A stretch of 64,000 bases of DNA from Rhipidocladum racemiflorum. Lineage: Eukaryota > Streptophyta > Magnoliopsida > Poales > Poaceae. Position numbers and translations under genes: made by a program. Position 1 is the stretch's first letter. Each line of letters begins with the position of its first letter. Location: positions 59,897,915 through 59,961,914 of the forward strand of contig CM070575.1 of NCBI GenBank assembly GCA_036346355.1, written 5' to 3'. Of the stretch, positions 10,893-23,344 are shown in pieces. The notes under the pieces are model-generated. The model searched no databases. It saw nothing but the letters and a program-made list of their open reading frames with translations, and was not told where the DNA came from.

Positions 10893-11573
10893 TGTCGACG
10901 ATTGGAGAACGGGCTCCCGCTGAGCTTACTTGTTGAATGAGGGATCAACAGGGGCCCCTTCCCTCGATAGGGGAGTTAGCGTCCGAGCAATGCTTAGGAG
11001 GTCGGGGACACACGGTGTTTATCCTAGTTCGGGCCTCTCACCGCGGAGATAATAACCCTACTCCAGTGTATTTGGTTTTAGTTCTCTAAAAGATGCCTAC
11101 ATTGTTCTCCCTTTTGCCATAGGGGTCAGGAGGGTTTAAATACAATACCCTGAGTTACGAGCACGGGCCAAGTAGCAAAAACATACGCGCACGGCTCCAT
11201 CTTTCCCCCACGTGTCCAAACCATGCCCCTAGTTTGCGAGCATATTTGCACATGTGGTTAAGGATAAATGGGCCATATGTCGACAATGCATATGCTGGTT
11301 CAACGTGCCTAGGTCGGAACCGAGCCTGAGGCCAACCCAAGGGTGTCTGTGTGCGACCGTGTCATGCTGCGAAAGAGCTACTGCAGATGGTGATCGGCTT
11401 ACGTAGACAACCTTTGGGCGTTCGGGCTTGGTGACATAGTAGTTGGTGCACATGCATTGTTGGTTGTGCCCATTTGCCGAATTTCAGAGGATTAAAGTGA
11501 AGCGTTTATTCTAGCCTTTGTCCTACACATTCGATCCTTGAGAATGTGAGCAGAAGTGTGCCGATGTCCGACA
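10893..11573 (-). repeat. LTR at the left end of D2 (minus orientation)
   Basis: Read on the minus strand it ends CCAATCGTCGACA, contains GAGTAGGGTTATTATCTCC and GTATTTAAACCC, and probably starts TGTCGGACATCGG at 11573. That gives 681 bp, close to the 670 bp of the right LTR. The R/U5 part is nearly identical to the right LTR, but the U3 part beyond 11160 is unrelated or heavily diverged. The inner border is therefore less certain than the outer. Confidence 0.65.
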
Positions 11574-11719
11574 CTTGGTTGGCTTGCCAGCGGGCAAGTA
11601 CTGTAATTCACACATCTTTTAGAAAGAATGGGAGGGATAGTATGGTGAAAGAACCGAATTCTACTTAGAAACAATGCTGAAAGCGAAAGATCGATGCTCG
11701 AATTGAAAGATACCTAAAC

Positions 11720-14700
11720 ATAGAACCTACGTAACTGGTCAATGTTCTAGGTGCTGGCGTGCACTCGTCCATCCTCCATCGCTAGGCGAACAGCCCCCGG
11801 GCGTGTCGTGGATGCGACCGTGTAAGGTCCCTCCCATCGGGGGGGTTAGCTTGTTGGCTTTCGATAGGTCCTGAATTCAGCGTAAGACCAGGTCGCCAAC
11901 TTGCAGGGTCCTTGGCCGAAGCGATTTGGCCGCGTGCCTACGAAGTGCCTGTAGGTAAACCGCGGATCGGAGTAACGACCGTTCTCATGTTGCCTCTGCG
12001 AGGTCTAGGTCGACGAGCCACTCGATTTCTTGGTCGACGGAGTCGACTAGTTGCACCCTTGGGGATCCCAGCACAATTTCTGCGGGCAAAATGGCCTCTG
12101 CACCGTAGACGAGATGGAATGGGGTTTCACCCGTAGATCAACTTGTTGTGGTGCGAATCGACCAAAGAATGGAAGGAAGCTCATCCACCCACCCCTGCTT
12201 GTGCTGGTTGAGGTTTTTAAAGACCCTCTTTTTTATTCCTTGGACTATTTGCCCGTTTGCCTGTGCGGCTACCCCATTGCTCTGTGGATGTGCCATGGAG
12301 GCGAAGCAAACCTTGGTTCTGACCTCCTCGATGTAAGCTTGAAACTGTTCACTGGTGAACTGAGTTTTGTTGTCTGTGATGAGGCGGTTAGGTATTCCGA
12401 ACCGTGTTACCACATTGATCCGGAAGAACCTCTTGGCCGCTTGGGCCGAGATGGTTGAAACGGGCTCAGCCTCTATCCACTTGGTGAAAGTGTCGATGGC
12501 CACGAGCAAGTACTTGCAGCCCTTCCGTCCTCGGGGAAAAGGTCCGAGAATATCAAGACCCCAGGTCAAAAATGGCCACGAAAGTGGAATGGTTTGGAGC
12601 GTATATGCTGGTTGATGGGTCTTGCGAGCATGGAACTGGCATGCTCGGCAAGTCGTCACGATCGACCGGGCATCCGCCAAGGCCGTTGGCCAATAGTATC
12701 CCAACCGGAAGGCTTTGCTCACGAGCGTTCGGAACGACGAATGAGCTCCACACATTCCTTCATGGATGTCACGAAGAAGGTACTGGCCCTCCTCCTGGGA
12801 GATACATTTGGAGAGGATTCCTAATGCACCTTTACGGTATAGGTCGCCTTTGATCAGTCTGTATTGAGAAGATCGCCTTGTAAGCCGGGAACGCTCGGCT
12901 TCTTCCTCAGGCAGTGTCCCATGGGCGAGGTACTGGACGAATGGCGTCATCCAACTTGCGCTTTGCTCGTGGAGAGAGACCGTACCGCCGATCTCTGGTG
13001 CCTCCTCTACAGAGGGAATGGAGGGCTTGTGTAGGTGCTCAACGAGCACCCCCGCCGGAGCGGTAGTTTGGGAGAAACCGACCTTGGATAGTTGGTCGGC
13101 CAGGGCATTGTCCTTCCTGGGAAATGTAGAGTACTTCGAAATTCTTGAAGTACTTCTCCATCTTCCTTACTTCGACCAGGTAAAGCGCCATTGAGGTATC
13201 GGAACACTGATACTCCTTGTTGACCTGGTTCACGACCAACTACGAATCGCCCTTCACAGTAAGCCGTTGGACTCCGAGCGATTTGCATGCTCGTAGCTCG
13301 GCCAAGAGGCCTTCATACTCTGTTGTGTTGTTGGTTGCAGCGAAGTGCAACTGAACGGCGTACTGGAGCTGTTCTCCCTCCGGGGAGACCAACACGACAC
13401 CAGCCCCTGAGCGTTCGTATGCTCGGGACCCATCAAAATACATGGTCCAGCGATCCTCTTTGGTTCTGGCGGGCTTAAGTGCTGGTGGAGCCGGAGCTGT
13501 CCATTCTGCGACAAAGTCTGCCAATACCTAGGATTTGATTGCCGTGCGTGCCAAGAATTGTATGTCAAACTCGGCGAGCTCCATAGCCCACTTTGCTATG
13601 CGACCACTAGCATCTTGGTTTCTCAGGATCTCCCTGAGTGGGAAACTGGTTGGAACTACGATTTTGTGGGCTTGGAAGTAATGGCGTAGCTTTCTATAAG
13701 CTATGAGCAGTGAGTACAAGAGCTTCTGAACCTCAAGGTAACGCTCCCTTGGCCCGTGCAGTACTTCACTAACATAATAGATAGGCCGTTGAACCCCATC
13801 CCTTTCCACCGCTAGTATCGCACTTACGGCTTGCGGGGTTGCTGCTAAGTATAGCAGCAGTGCCTCTCCCGCCTTGGGGATGACCAGGATGGGTGACTTG
13901 GACAGGTACTGCTTTAGCTCTTCAAACGAGCGGTTATCTTCTTCTGTCCAGGTGAAGCCATCGTGCTTGCGCAGGGCTTTGAAGAATGGTAGCCCTCGCT
14001 CCCCTAGTCGTGAGATAAAGCGGCTTAGAGCGGCCATCCAACCGGTTAGGGCCTGTACTTCTTTCACACACGTGGGAGGCCTAATATTTTCGATGGCCTC
14101 GATTTTTTTGGATTTGCTCCAATGCCCTGTGGACCGACCATGTAGCCAAGCACCTTGCCGGCTTTCGCACCGAAAACGCATTTTTCAGGATTCAACTTTA
14201 TTCGATGCTTATTCAGATTACAAAATGTTTCTTCTAAGTCGGCGACATGACTTGAAGCGTGCTTGCTTTTGACGACTATGTCGTCCACATAGACCTCTAA
14301 GTTCCGACCTATTTGATCCGAAAAAGTTTTCTGCATGAGGCGCTGAAAAATTGCTCCAGCGTTTCTGAGACCGAATGACATGGTCGTGTAGCAGAATGTA
14401 CCAAACGGAGTGATGAAGGAGGTTTTTTCTTCGTCTTCAGGTGATATGCTGATCTGATGGTAACCTGAATAAGCATCTAGGAAGCTCATTACCTGGGACT
14501 CTGCTGTTGCATCGACCAACTGGTCTATACGAGGCAGCGGGTAGTTGTCTTTGGGGCAAGCGGCGTTCAGGCCTGTGTGGTCGACACACATGCGCCACTT
14601 TCCCCCCTTCTTCCTGACAATGACCGGATTGGCCAGCCATTCTGAATGCTCGACTTCTCTGACAAAGCCGGCCTTGAGGAGCTTGTCGAGCTCGTCCCGG

Positions 14701-14830
14701 ATGATCGTCTGCTTTTTCGGGGAAAATCGTCCGAGTTTTTATCGCACTGGCTTTTATCAGGCTGAACCGCTAGCCTGTGCTCGATCACCTTCCTTGGGAC
14801 TTCGGGCATGTCGGATGGTTCCCATGTGAA
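11720..14830 (-). pseudogene. RIRE2-like pol (RT, RNase H, integrase), minus strand
   Basis: RT is at about 13528-14830, with SGYHQIS, FGLRNAG and the catalytic YVDD in EVYVDDIVVKSK. RNase H is at 13240-13524 plus downstream, with MYFDGSRA, TEYEGL and VKGDS. Integrase is at about 11720-13049, with a HHCC-like region (GMCGAHSS, CRACQFH), GLDILGPFPRG for the first Asp and RLITDNKTQF for the second. The usual third catalytic residue is lost: the typical NGQAERAN block reads NGVAAQAN. The C-terminal tail has a WEGPYTVA block and ends near 11722. Frames are broken by stops and frameshifts near 13050, 13240, 13526, 14140 and 14700. In a live element this region copies RNA to DNA and inserts it. Confidence 0.85.
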
Positions 14831-14872
14831 CGCATCCGAATTTACTCGGAGGAAGGTGATGAGCTCGAGTTC

Positions 14873-15430
14873 CTATTTGGGATCTAAAGAAGATCTCAAA
14901 TGTACGACCTTGGTGGGTTCCGACTCGTTGAGTGGAACGGCCTTGGTCTCTCCTCCGGGCTGGAGGGCAATTTTTTGCCGGGAGTGCTTCGGCTCTTGGT
15001 CAGAACCGCGCGTGGGCAATTGGCCGACCATATCTAATGCCCTTTCGTCGTAATTTAATGCAGACTTATGGCTCTCCTTTACGGTTATGACCCCGTTAGG
15101 TCCAGGAACCTTCAGGCATTGGTACACGTGATGTGTGGCGGCTATGAACTTGGCCAGAGCCGGCCTGCTGAGAATAGCATTGTAAGCTGACTCAAAGTCA
15201 ACCACCTCAAAGGTGATCATTTCTGTGCGGAAGTTGCTCGAGCTTCCGAAGGTCATAGGCAAAACGACTTGGCCCAAAGGCTTGATCAAGGTGCCCAGGA
15301 CTATCCCAAAGAAGGGAATCGCTACGCTCTTGATCTTGGAACGATGGATCCGCATCTCGTCCAAGACCTTGGCAGAGATTAGATCTAAGGAGCTCCCGGA
15401 GTCTATGAGCACTCGGCCCACAATAGTGTT
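14873..15430 (-). pseudogene. D2 protease and linker, split by a long LTR
   Basis: The frame carries the aspartic-protease active site VLIDSGSSLDLISAKV (D-S-G intact) close to its interrupted end, then the same FESAYNAIL and LAKFIAATHHVYQCLK blocks as D1. The sequence before it continues at 19902, where the antisense of the phrase found at 4169-4205 resumes after the 5 bp duplication GTGTT. This part is open for 186 codons, so the split by the LTR is the main damage. It lies between gag (right) and RT (left) on the minus strand. Confidence 0.85.
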
Positions 15431-18400
15431 TGTCGGGACCCGAATTTGCAAATCCGGACCCTCTGTGTATTCAGCACTAGTCCAGGATCACGCTAGTGCA
15501 CACAGTCTCAACATAGATGAATATCACAATCATACACAGCGGAATAGTAAAAATAACTCAATAATAGAATATAAACTATTGAGCGACCTTAAGGTCAACC
15601 TTACATTTGTGAAACCCTGACGGCTTCAACTCCAAATAGCAAAGAGCGGAGCGAAGAACATCGGTGAATCCCATCAATACGCCACGAGGCAATCGAGGGT
15701 TCACTCCTAGATAATCGCCTTCACGGAACTTCTTCTTCTTCGACGATGTAGACTTTTGCTCACCTGGTGATTGTTTGTTTGCAAGGGGTAGTACATAAAG
15801 CACTTCGACCAAGTCATGCACAATGCAAGTCTAATAGCTATATGCATGGCTTAGTACAAAGGAATAGCTCAAGGTATATTTGCGATGCTTGACTTTGAAA
15901 AGTAATATAAGTAGATTCGAAAGCAAAGAGAAACAAGTAAAACATAAATAACTTTTCAAAAGTTTAATAAACATTTTCCCCATCCTAAACCACGTTTCCA
16001 TCATCTCCATTATTAAACCAACCCAACTTTCCAAATCCAAGTTATTTTTGAGAAAATCTAACCCTTGATCAGTAATCCCGAGCATTGTCCAAGATCGTGG
16101 ACTCGGCTATTCGAATAGGTTTTACACTCGGCAGAGGTTATACACTTTACCCACAAGATACAATCCACTCACCACGTCGGTACCGTGAATCGCCATACAA
16201 GAGTATGCGAATAAGCGATCATAACAAAGCCTTCGGAAGCCTCAAACAACACAGTGGTCCTCTCCGGTTCGTGCTCTACACCATCCCTTCCCTTAGCCAA
16301 GGCGAAGTATGGGACCAACACACTGTTAGATGGGTATCGGCCCGCTTACGACACGCTCCCCGCACAATCACACAAAGCGGTGTAATTGACACCCTGAGGC
16401 TCCACAAGTGAGTCCTTAGCGACTTAGTCAACTAGGGCCGTCCCATTCCAAATATGTGGTTGCACGTATGGCCCGAGTTCAAAGGCTTGCAAGGTTAAGT
16501 CCTTAGAGTGACCAGGGCAAGACTACGAAAAACCAAATCATCATCCCGATTGCCACCTTTGGCCCACGACATTACTCTTGCCACATGCCCCCGAAATCAG
16601 CGTTTATCAAACCCCAGTTGATTACCATGCACCACGTGCCATCAACATCACATGGTACTTTTCCAAAACAGGTTCAATATATCATTAAGTCAATATTAGC
16701 ATTTGATTATCCAAAATCATGTCATGAGCACGTAGCGAGTCTAAGCGTTATACTACAACGGTCTAAACCCATGTTGGCAATTTAATAATGTCCAACTAGT
16801 AAACCACAACTAGGGTGACAAAGGTCATGGCACATACTTAAGTAATCAAGGTGTCATATAGCAAATTGGTATTTATCTAACCCCCAGGTTTAAACAAAGT
16901 ATTTTTCTAATTGAACTAGCATGCAATAGTTTAAATCAAAATAGATTTAGTAGGATCAACATGGTCAAAGCACAACTTGCCTGGCCCTTGCAAACTTCTT
17001 GTCTTTTACTCTTTATCCTTGATCCTTGATCCTCGAGCTTCAACTTCCACTTCTCGATCCTCACTGCTCGAGCGACTTCCTGGATTTGCGACCGTCTAAC
17101 GATTAAAGAAGAAGCAAATACAAACCAATTCAAAGACAAATCAAGTAAACTCCAAATTAGAGAACGAAACAACATTGGGCACAACGGCAGGATAAAATTA
17201 GGAACTTGAAAGGATTGGATCAAAGATTGGACAAGAGAGGGCGCTTTGGAAAAACACCGAAAAGGAAAGATTAATAATCGAAAGAAAGAATAATATTAGA
17301 AGAATATTTCTTCGGGTTATTATCTTGATTGACAGATAGCGACATATGGGCTCTCGATCTATAGATCGGGTCCATAAGGATATGTTAGTTCAGACCGAAC
17401 TAAAGCCCGATTCTTGAAGTTGACTTTTGTTGACCGAACGGACAGTCAAACAAAGAGAGACGGATAGATCGGGCAGGGTATGACAGATGGCCAATGGTCC
17501 ATCGACCAAGTCCACGAAGAATTCTCGATTAAAAAGATTAGGTCTTCAGGATAAGACAAGACAAGTGTCTTACCACTACGGTTGAGACAACGGGAAAGAT
17601 TGCAAAGATAACAACAACGGCTCACGATAAACTTAGTTCATCAAACCGGTCTTCGTTAGGGGTTTTGATTCGGCTTGAAGATGATATGGCGATGAGACTA
17701 GGCTCACGTCATGATGATAGAACAAGTGAAGGCATCGCACTAGGTTTGTGCAAGAATACTGCGCATGCATGACAACGAAGCGAAGAGAGCCAATCGTTAA
17801 CGATGAAAGCGTTAACGATGGAACGCGACGATGCGATAAACGCATTCGCGAGCGTTAACGGCGAAAGCGTTAGCATCGCGGTGGAACATTAACGAGCGTA
17901 ATGACAAAAGCGTTAATGGCAAGACGTTACCAGCGGAGCGTTAACGATGAGTGTTAACGGTGAAACATTGACGGCAAAACGTTAAGCCGGAGGAACGCGT
18001 TAGCAGGCGTTGCGGAAGAAGCGTTATCGGGAAACGCGTGCGGGAAGCGTTAACGGGAGCGTTAACGGTGGATCGTTAACGGTGGAGGTCAACAATGATA
18101 GGAGACTTCATGAAGCTAGTAGCGGCCGCCGGTGCAACGACATGGCCGCGTAGAACGCTACCAGGGGCGGCTACTTGCAACGCGCGAATGAGCCGTGGCG
18201 CGAAGCAGGTTGAAAGACGACGGGTTTAGGCCGGAATCGGGCTTCTCGCAAACGGAGACCAAAAGAACTCTAAAGATGGACCAAAACAGTACAATATGAT
18301 CCTACGGACGCGACAACACGGCCGGAGCGAACCAAAATATGCGGTGTCAAAAAGCGACGCGCGGCGACGGCAAACGGTGGCCTAAATATATAAAAAAAAT

Positions 18401-19901
18401 TCCGGAGGATAGGATGGCAAAGAGAGAATGTCTACTGCGTAGAACGCGGCGAGACGAGCTCAACGGTATAGGCGGATTTTTGGCGCCCTTCCTGATTAAT
18501 CACAAACCGGCGATTAACGGTTTCGATCAAAACTTTGGACGGCTATAACTTCTAGAATAATGATCGGAACTTAACTTGAAATTTGACCGAGAGCTAGATG
18601 GGACCAAGAGGCACACCGTGACGCAGGTGGCTCGAAGAAATACCTTCTGGAACAGCGGGGACGCGCGAGGAAGTTTGCCGATGAACGCAGTCCGAACGGA
18701 GAAATTAATTTGCTGCGCCAAATCCAGAGAGGCAAAACCTTGGGGCAAGATGTGCATCCTGTAGAGGACATCCCCAGGAGTCTACACAAAAATTTCACCC
18801 GTCAAACTCGAAAAATTGAGGAGTTATGACCTCGGCAAGATTCGAGATTGAAGCGGCCGTAACTTTTGATCCCGTGGACCAAATTGGCTGAATTTTGGAC
18901 AGCAAGTAGATGGTACCTTGTGGCACACCACGGAGAAGACGGATCTCGAAAAGAGTCGACGAGTTGCCCGGGGCCAGCGGCTCCAAAGTTCGGCGCGTTG
19001 GGCGACGTTCGGCGACATTGGATGGATCTCGGAGTTTTGGAGATGATCCGGAGGTTGTATATCCGTGGAGAGGTCTAGGGGCACTTATATAGGTTTGGGG
19101 AAGAGGCTAGATCAAGAAAAATCAAGTTTGGGACGCTGCTTGGAGGTGTTTGGGTCGGTTTAGGCATTTTCAGGAGCACTTGGTGTGCGTCTCGGATCGA
19201 GGACGTGGCAGCGCGTGGCGCGACACCTGTCGGGTATGACGGCCTGGCGTGGCCTTTGGTATGGCCTTGTGCGTCTGAAGCCCCAGGCGAGCGGCCAGCG
19301 CCCATGAGGCGGCCTTGGTCTGGCGCGCCTGACGAGGCGACCCGGCCACATGGGTCGAGAAGGCGGGAGGCGGCGGGCTTAGCGATGGCGCGGCAAAGTG
19401 GGCGGCGGGAGGAGAGAGGAGGAGATTAGGCCCAAAGCAAAATTCGGATTTTCCAACATTTTCCAATTAAAATAATTCCACAAATTCAATCAAATCACTT
19501 AGGAGCAATAAAAATACCGTAAAATTCTAGAAAAATTCCAGAAAATATTTTGAGACATTTCCAACCCAAATAAAATATTTTCAGCAAAAATTTATATAAA
19601 CTTTTCCAAATCATTAATTAATTTCAATAAAAGGGCTTAATACAAATCGATTCCGAATAAATTCGATAAATAGCAAACGAGCTCCGAAAAATCTCAAAAA
19701 TTACAGGAAAATTTCTTGAAGCACAAGGAATCCAAATAAAATTAAATAAATTTTATTTGATGTTTAGAATAATTAAATTAAATTGTTTTAGCTTTTAGAA
19801 AAATTCAAATCAAGTTTTATAAACGCGAGAAAATCAACGAAAATTTTTGGGAAGCTAAACTAAACCAAAATTTTTGAAAACCCAAATTTTGGGATGTTAC
19901 A
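15431..19901. mobile_element. Long LTR, copy 2 (solo LTR) inside the D2 protease
   Basis: It is 4471 bp, begins TGTCGGGACCCGAATTTGC and ends GGGATGTTACA, with exact target copies GTGTT at 15426-15430 and 19902-19906. It shares the leading 200 bp and the internal block near 16380-16550 (GACACCCTGAGG, GGTTGCACG, AAGGTTAAGTCCTTA) with the other copies. It is about 1 kb longer than copy 4 because the middle (about 17200-19400) is different and includes the GTTAACG array. There are no retroelement reading frames. Confidence 0.85.
17796..18080. repeat. Degenerate GTTAACG-rich array
   Basis: Eight exact GTTAACG heptamers lie in 285 bp, with variants (GTTAGC, GTTATCG, GTTAATG, ATTAACG) between them. 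Spacing is irregular, mostly 11-40 bp, in a context of GCG...GAAAGCG. GTTAAC is palindromic. The array is absent from copies 1, 3 and 4 of the same LTR family. Confidence 0.75.
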
Positions 19902-22157
19902 GTGTTGCTGATGGTCAGGCTCACGACCATTGGGAGCTTTTGCGGCTTGGTCATTCCAAGGGGACAATCATCCTTGGAGAATGTAAGGGGCAGCTCGGAC
20001 CACTTGAGCTATTACACGGGGGGTTTACCCTGGGTGACGTGGTGTACTTCCCACGCCGCATCCTTTAAATCTCGGAGAGATTTGTAGGCGGAGGAGCCCC
20101 CAAATATGACCGCGATGTGGTTTTGGGGCTCCTGGTACTCCATGTCATCATCCTTGTCTCCAGCGGGCTACTTACCTTTGTCGTTTTCCGCTTGCTCCAG
20201 GAGTGACGGCATGGGACCCTTGCCGCTGTAGAACTGCTCTATGCGGTAGGTCCATGTCCTACAGTTCCGTAGGTCATGCCCGTACGCCTGGTAGAGCAGA
20301 CAATAGAGGCCGCTCTGATGCGTCGCCTGATCGCCTCGGTTTCGATCGTCGCGGTGCCGAGGTTGTTGCCCTTTGCCCCGAGCATTGAACCCCCGGCGCT
20401 GCGGATGGGATGCTCGAGGTTGTTGCTGCTCCACCGCAGTGACCATACCTGGCGAGGGTTGTGTTTTCTTCTTCTTCTTGATCTTCTTGTCCATGGAGTT
20501 CGAACCTTTCTTGCTGGTGGAGACCTCTAGTCGAGGCTGAGGTGGTAGCTTTCCTTCGTCCAGCATTTTCTTCCATTCGATGGCTTCGTCGGTGTTGGCA
20601 TACCGGTCGGCCATTCGGAAGAGCTCGTTGGCCGTCAAGTCCGGGTGAATCTCCAGGTCCTGCTTGAAGCGAACGTCTCGTACCCCGAACTTAAAGGCTC
20701 GGACAACATCCTCGTCCGATATGTTTGGGATCGAGTTTCCGGACTTGGATGAACCTTTGGAAAAACTATCGCAGAGTTTCACCCTCTGTTTGGATCAGGC
20801 GCTCGAGGTCGCACTCTTTCCGTGGGCGAATGTAACAACTCTGGAAGTTTGCTCAGAGCACCGCACTGAGCTGCCCCCAAGATCATATGGATCCTTCTTT
20901 CTGATTGAAGAGCCAAGTACAAGCGGCCCAGTCCAAGACCGTTGGGAGGTAATTTGCCATTACCCCCTCATCACCCCCCACGGCCAGGATCGCGGTGGTG
21001 TAAATTGAGAGAAACTCATCCGGGTTCTGGGTCCCGTTGAATCTCTCGACGTGCCCGGGCTTGAACTTGCTTGGCCACGTGACATTTCGAAGGGAACTTG
21101 TGAAGGCCCTACACCCGAAGTTCGAGGTCTTGAGGTGGCTTCTTCGGCCGCGAAGGTCGCCACGAGCATCCCCCGTCCATCGCCCACTGTGCGGACCAAG
21201 TCGGGAGAAAACCTCACGAGGTCGGCGTGTTGGCGACCGCTCGGTCGTAGAGCGTTCGGAGCGCTCGTAATTCGAGTGGACGTGCGCAAGATGCTCCGAA
21301 GCCGATCGGGTATTACTCCTAGGGTTCCTGTGGACCGGGTTGATCGTCTGGAGTACCTCCCGCGCATGGCTCCGAGACTCGTCCCTGTGCGATCGGGCGA
21401 GAGCGTGCTCTCGATGGCCCCGGGAAACACTCCGAGCACCACGATCATGAGATGGATTTGAGTCTTTCAGGTCTGCGGCAAGCCTTTCTTAGTCCTCGGC
21501 CATGACCATACCAACCTCTTCCAAGTCTACTTGGTCGGGGAAGCTTCGGAGGTCGCGCACGACCGCCGCTAAAGCCTGCAGATGCTCTCGGTTTTGGAGG
21601 ACAGGTGGCAGAGAACTCTGGCGACGCTCGAGGACGCGATCAGGGGTTCGACATCCGTGAGAGTTTCCTCGGGAGGAATCTCTCTCCCTGGAAGTGTGCC
21701 TTTCTCGCGCACGACGACGAATGCTCGCCAAGGTCTTGCCCATGGATGCTTCCAAGTGGTTCCAGGCTGCTTCATAGCGGTCATGCTTAGCGGCCCACGA
21801 GGATTCCACCTCGGGTTCGACACGGCTCCCGGCCATGTTGACGTCACGAAAGTGAGATGAGTGGGAGGGAGACATCATCGTATCTCCTTGAGACGCGGTT
21901 TCGCTATCGAACTCTGTATGTTCCGGTATATCCAGACCATCATAGAGCCCGTCATAGTCATCCTCGTTACCAACGAGGGCAATGCGCTGAGAACAAAGGG
22001 TCTGTCCTCGCACTTTAAACTCCGGGGTAAGGCTCCCGGGTTCGGTGTGGCCTACTGGATCGGTCATGCCGACTACGCCGTCGCCGATGTAGTACATGTC
22101 ATCATCCTCAACATCGTTGAAGGCATAGAGACTCCGAGTATCTCCCGAATTTGACAT
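19902..22157 (-). pseudogene. D2 gag, minus strand
   Basis: It starts at MSNSGDTRSLYAF (22157) and is homologous to D1 gag throughout. It has an acidic N-terminus, a core fragment near 20780-21060, then IPNISDEDVVRAFKFGV, DLEIHPDLTANELF, a basic KKIKKKKKTQ stretch and a zinc-knuckle-like CLLYQAYGHDLRNC. A stop at about 21489 and frameshifts between 20782 and 21489 break it; a TAG near 20168 ends the next part. The frame upstream of MSNSG is open to 22211, but the D1 homologue supports the inner Met. This is the particle-forming protein, not functional here. Confidence 0.85.
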
Positions 22158-22196
22158 GCTCGGGGATTCCTCTCGAACGGAGATCACGCTGTCAAT

Positions 22197-22243
22197 CCCC
22201 ACGGACGGCACCAGCTATCGACGATTGGAGAACGGGCTCCCGC
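22197..22243 (-). other. Primer-binding site and 28 bp tail of the D2 5' LTR
   Basis: On the minus strand, GCGGGAGCCCGTTCTCCAAT and CGTCGATA (22243-22216) match the end of the LTR, with the final CGACA changed to CGATA. They are followed by GCTGGTGCCGTCCGTGGGG, the primer-site region. The LTR homology stops at 22243, so more than 95% of this LTR is absent and the neighbouring antisense ORF begins directly. Confidence 0.75.
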
Positions 22244-22892
22244 CTCCATAGGGGAGACACCCAGTTGAAGACGAAGTCCCGGGCAATGTCCCGACCAGTG
22301 AGCCCCATTTGGGAGAGCTCACTGATGGTCCGAAGGACCCGCTCCTCCTCAGGCTGCACAGGCGGGCATGGAGTCTCGACGGCCAGGGTGACCTCCCCGG
22401 TGTAGGTCAGTTGACTTCCCTCCCCCTTCTTCTGGTAGAACCAAAGGTTGGCCCAGCCCGACACCAAATCCTTCAGAGAAAGGAGAGGGTGACTGTATGG
22501 TCGGCTGGTCCGAAGGCGAAGGTAGATGCAGCCGGTGAGGGAGTTCCCGCTGGTGCGGAAGGAGGAGTAGAAATGAAAAAAAGGCTAACCGTGGGCATCA
22601 CGCCCACATACGCCTCGCAGAGATGGGAAAAGATAGTTAGAGCGAGAATAGAATTTGGATTAAGGTTGGAAATCTCGCACTCACAAAAGGCGAGCATGGA
22701 GACCAGGAACTCGCTTTCGGGCAGGCGAAGCCCGTTGACGGCGAAGAGCTCACAGGAGATGATCTCTCCCTCCCGTGGCGCCGATACCTCATCGCTCCCC
22801 GACACTCGAGCGGTGTTCGGGTCGACGTAGCCTTCGTCTACGAGCGCCTGGAGCCTCCTCCGGTTCATTTGACTAACACCGAAGCGCGCCAT
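22244..22892 (-). pseudogene. Antisense ORF of a Tat-lineage element (PF04195-like), frameshifted
   Basis: The minus-strand ATG at 22892 opens a 139-codon frame with VNGLRLPESEFLVSMLAF, NPNSILALTIFSHLCEAYVG and PTVSLFF. This is the pattern of the plant family called putative gypsy type transposon (PF04195). A frame change near 22470 leads to GWANLWFYQKKGEG and a helical SQMGLTGRDIARDFV block, as in that family. Tat-lineage elements often carry extra ORFs antisense to pol between integrase and the 3' LTR. The 3' LTR at 23345 is on the plus strand, so this ORF has the expected antisense position. Its function is unknown. The reading frame runs out through the D2 LTR tail. Confidence 0.7.
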
Positions 22893-23344
22893 TTCAGTAG
22901 GGAGTGGAGATTGCGAGAACGAGGGTTCTTGGGCGAGTTTCGAGCAAAGTGCGAAGTGAGATCACCCCCGCGTTGTTCGGTTTTAAAAAGGCAGTGAAAA
23001 GCCACATTTAACGCCACCGCAACCTTTCGCAAAGCGACGGGTGTCCGTTACGGCTGAAACTGCCCAGTAAATGCACGTTTCCCGAGAAACCACATGACCG
23101 TTATAGAGATGCTTCTTGAAGAAGGAACCGACGTGACCAATCGGTCTTTTGCCCGAGCACAACGCCTTAGTCGCGCGACGGGTCAAAAGCTCGGTCGTGG
23201 CTTAGTACGCCTGCCTGCGATCGTGGTGTGCTCGGATGCTGCAGTAGAGCTTCGCTGCAAGGAACCAATCCCTCCTACAAAGTCTTTTAGGCTCAAGGGG
23301 AAGCCCAGGCCAGGTAGTTCTCCACTTGAGCCTCAGGGGCTAGC
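22893..23344 (+). other. Non-coding 3' region of element E before its LTR
   Basis: This is the spacer between the antisense ORF and the 3' LTR. The bases just before the LTR (CTTGAGCCTCAGGGGCTAGC) sit where the polypurine tract should be, but the tract is weak. No coding frame is recognised. Confidence 0.5.
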
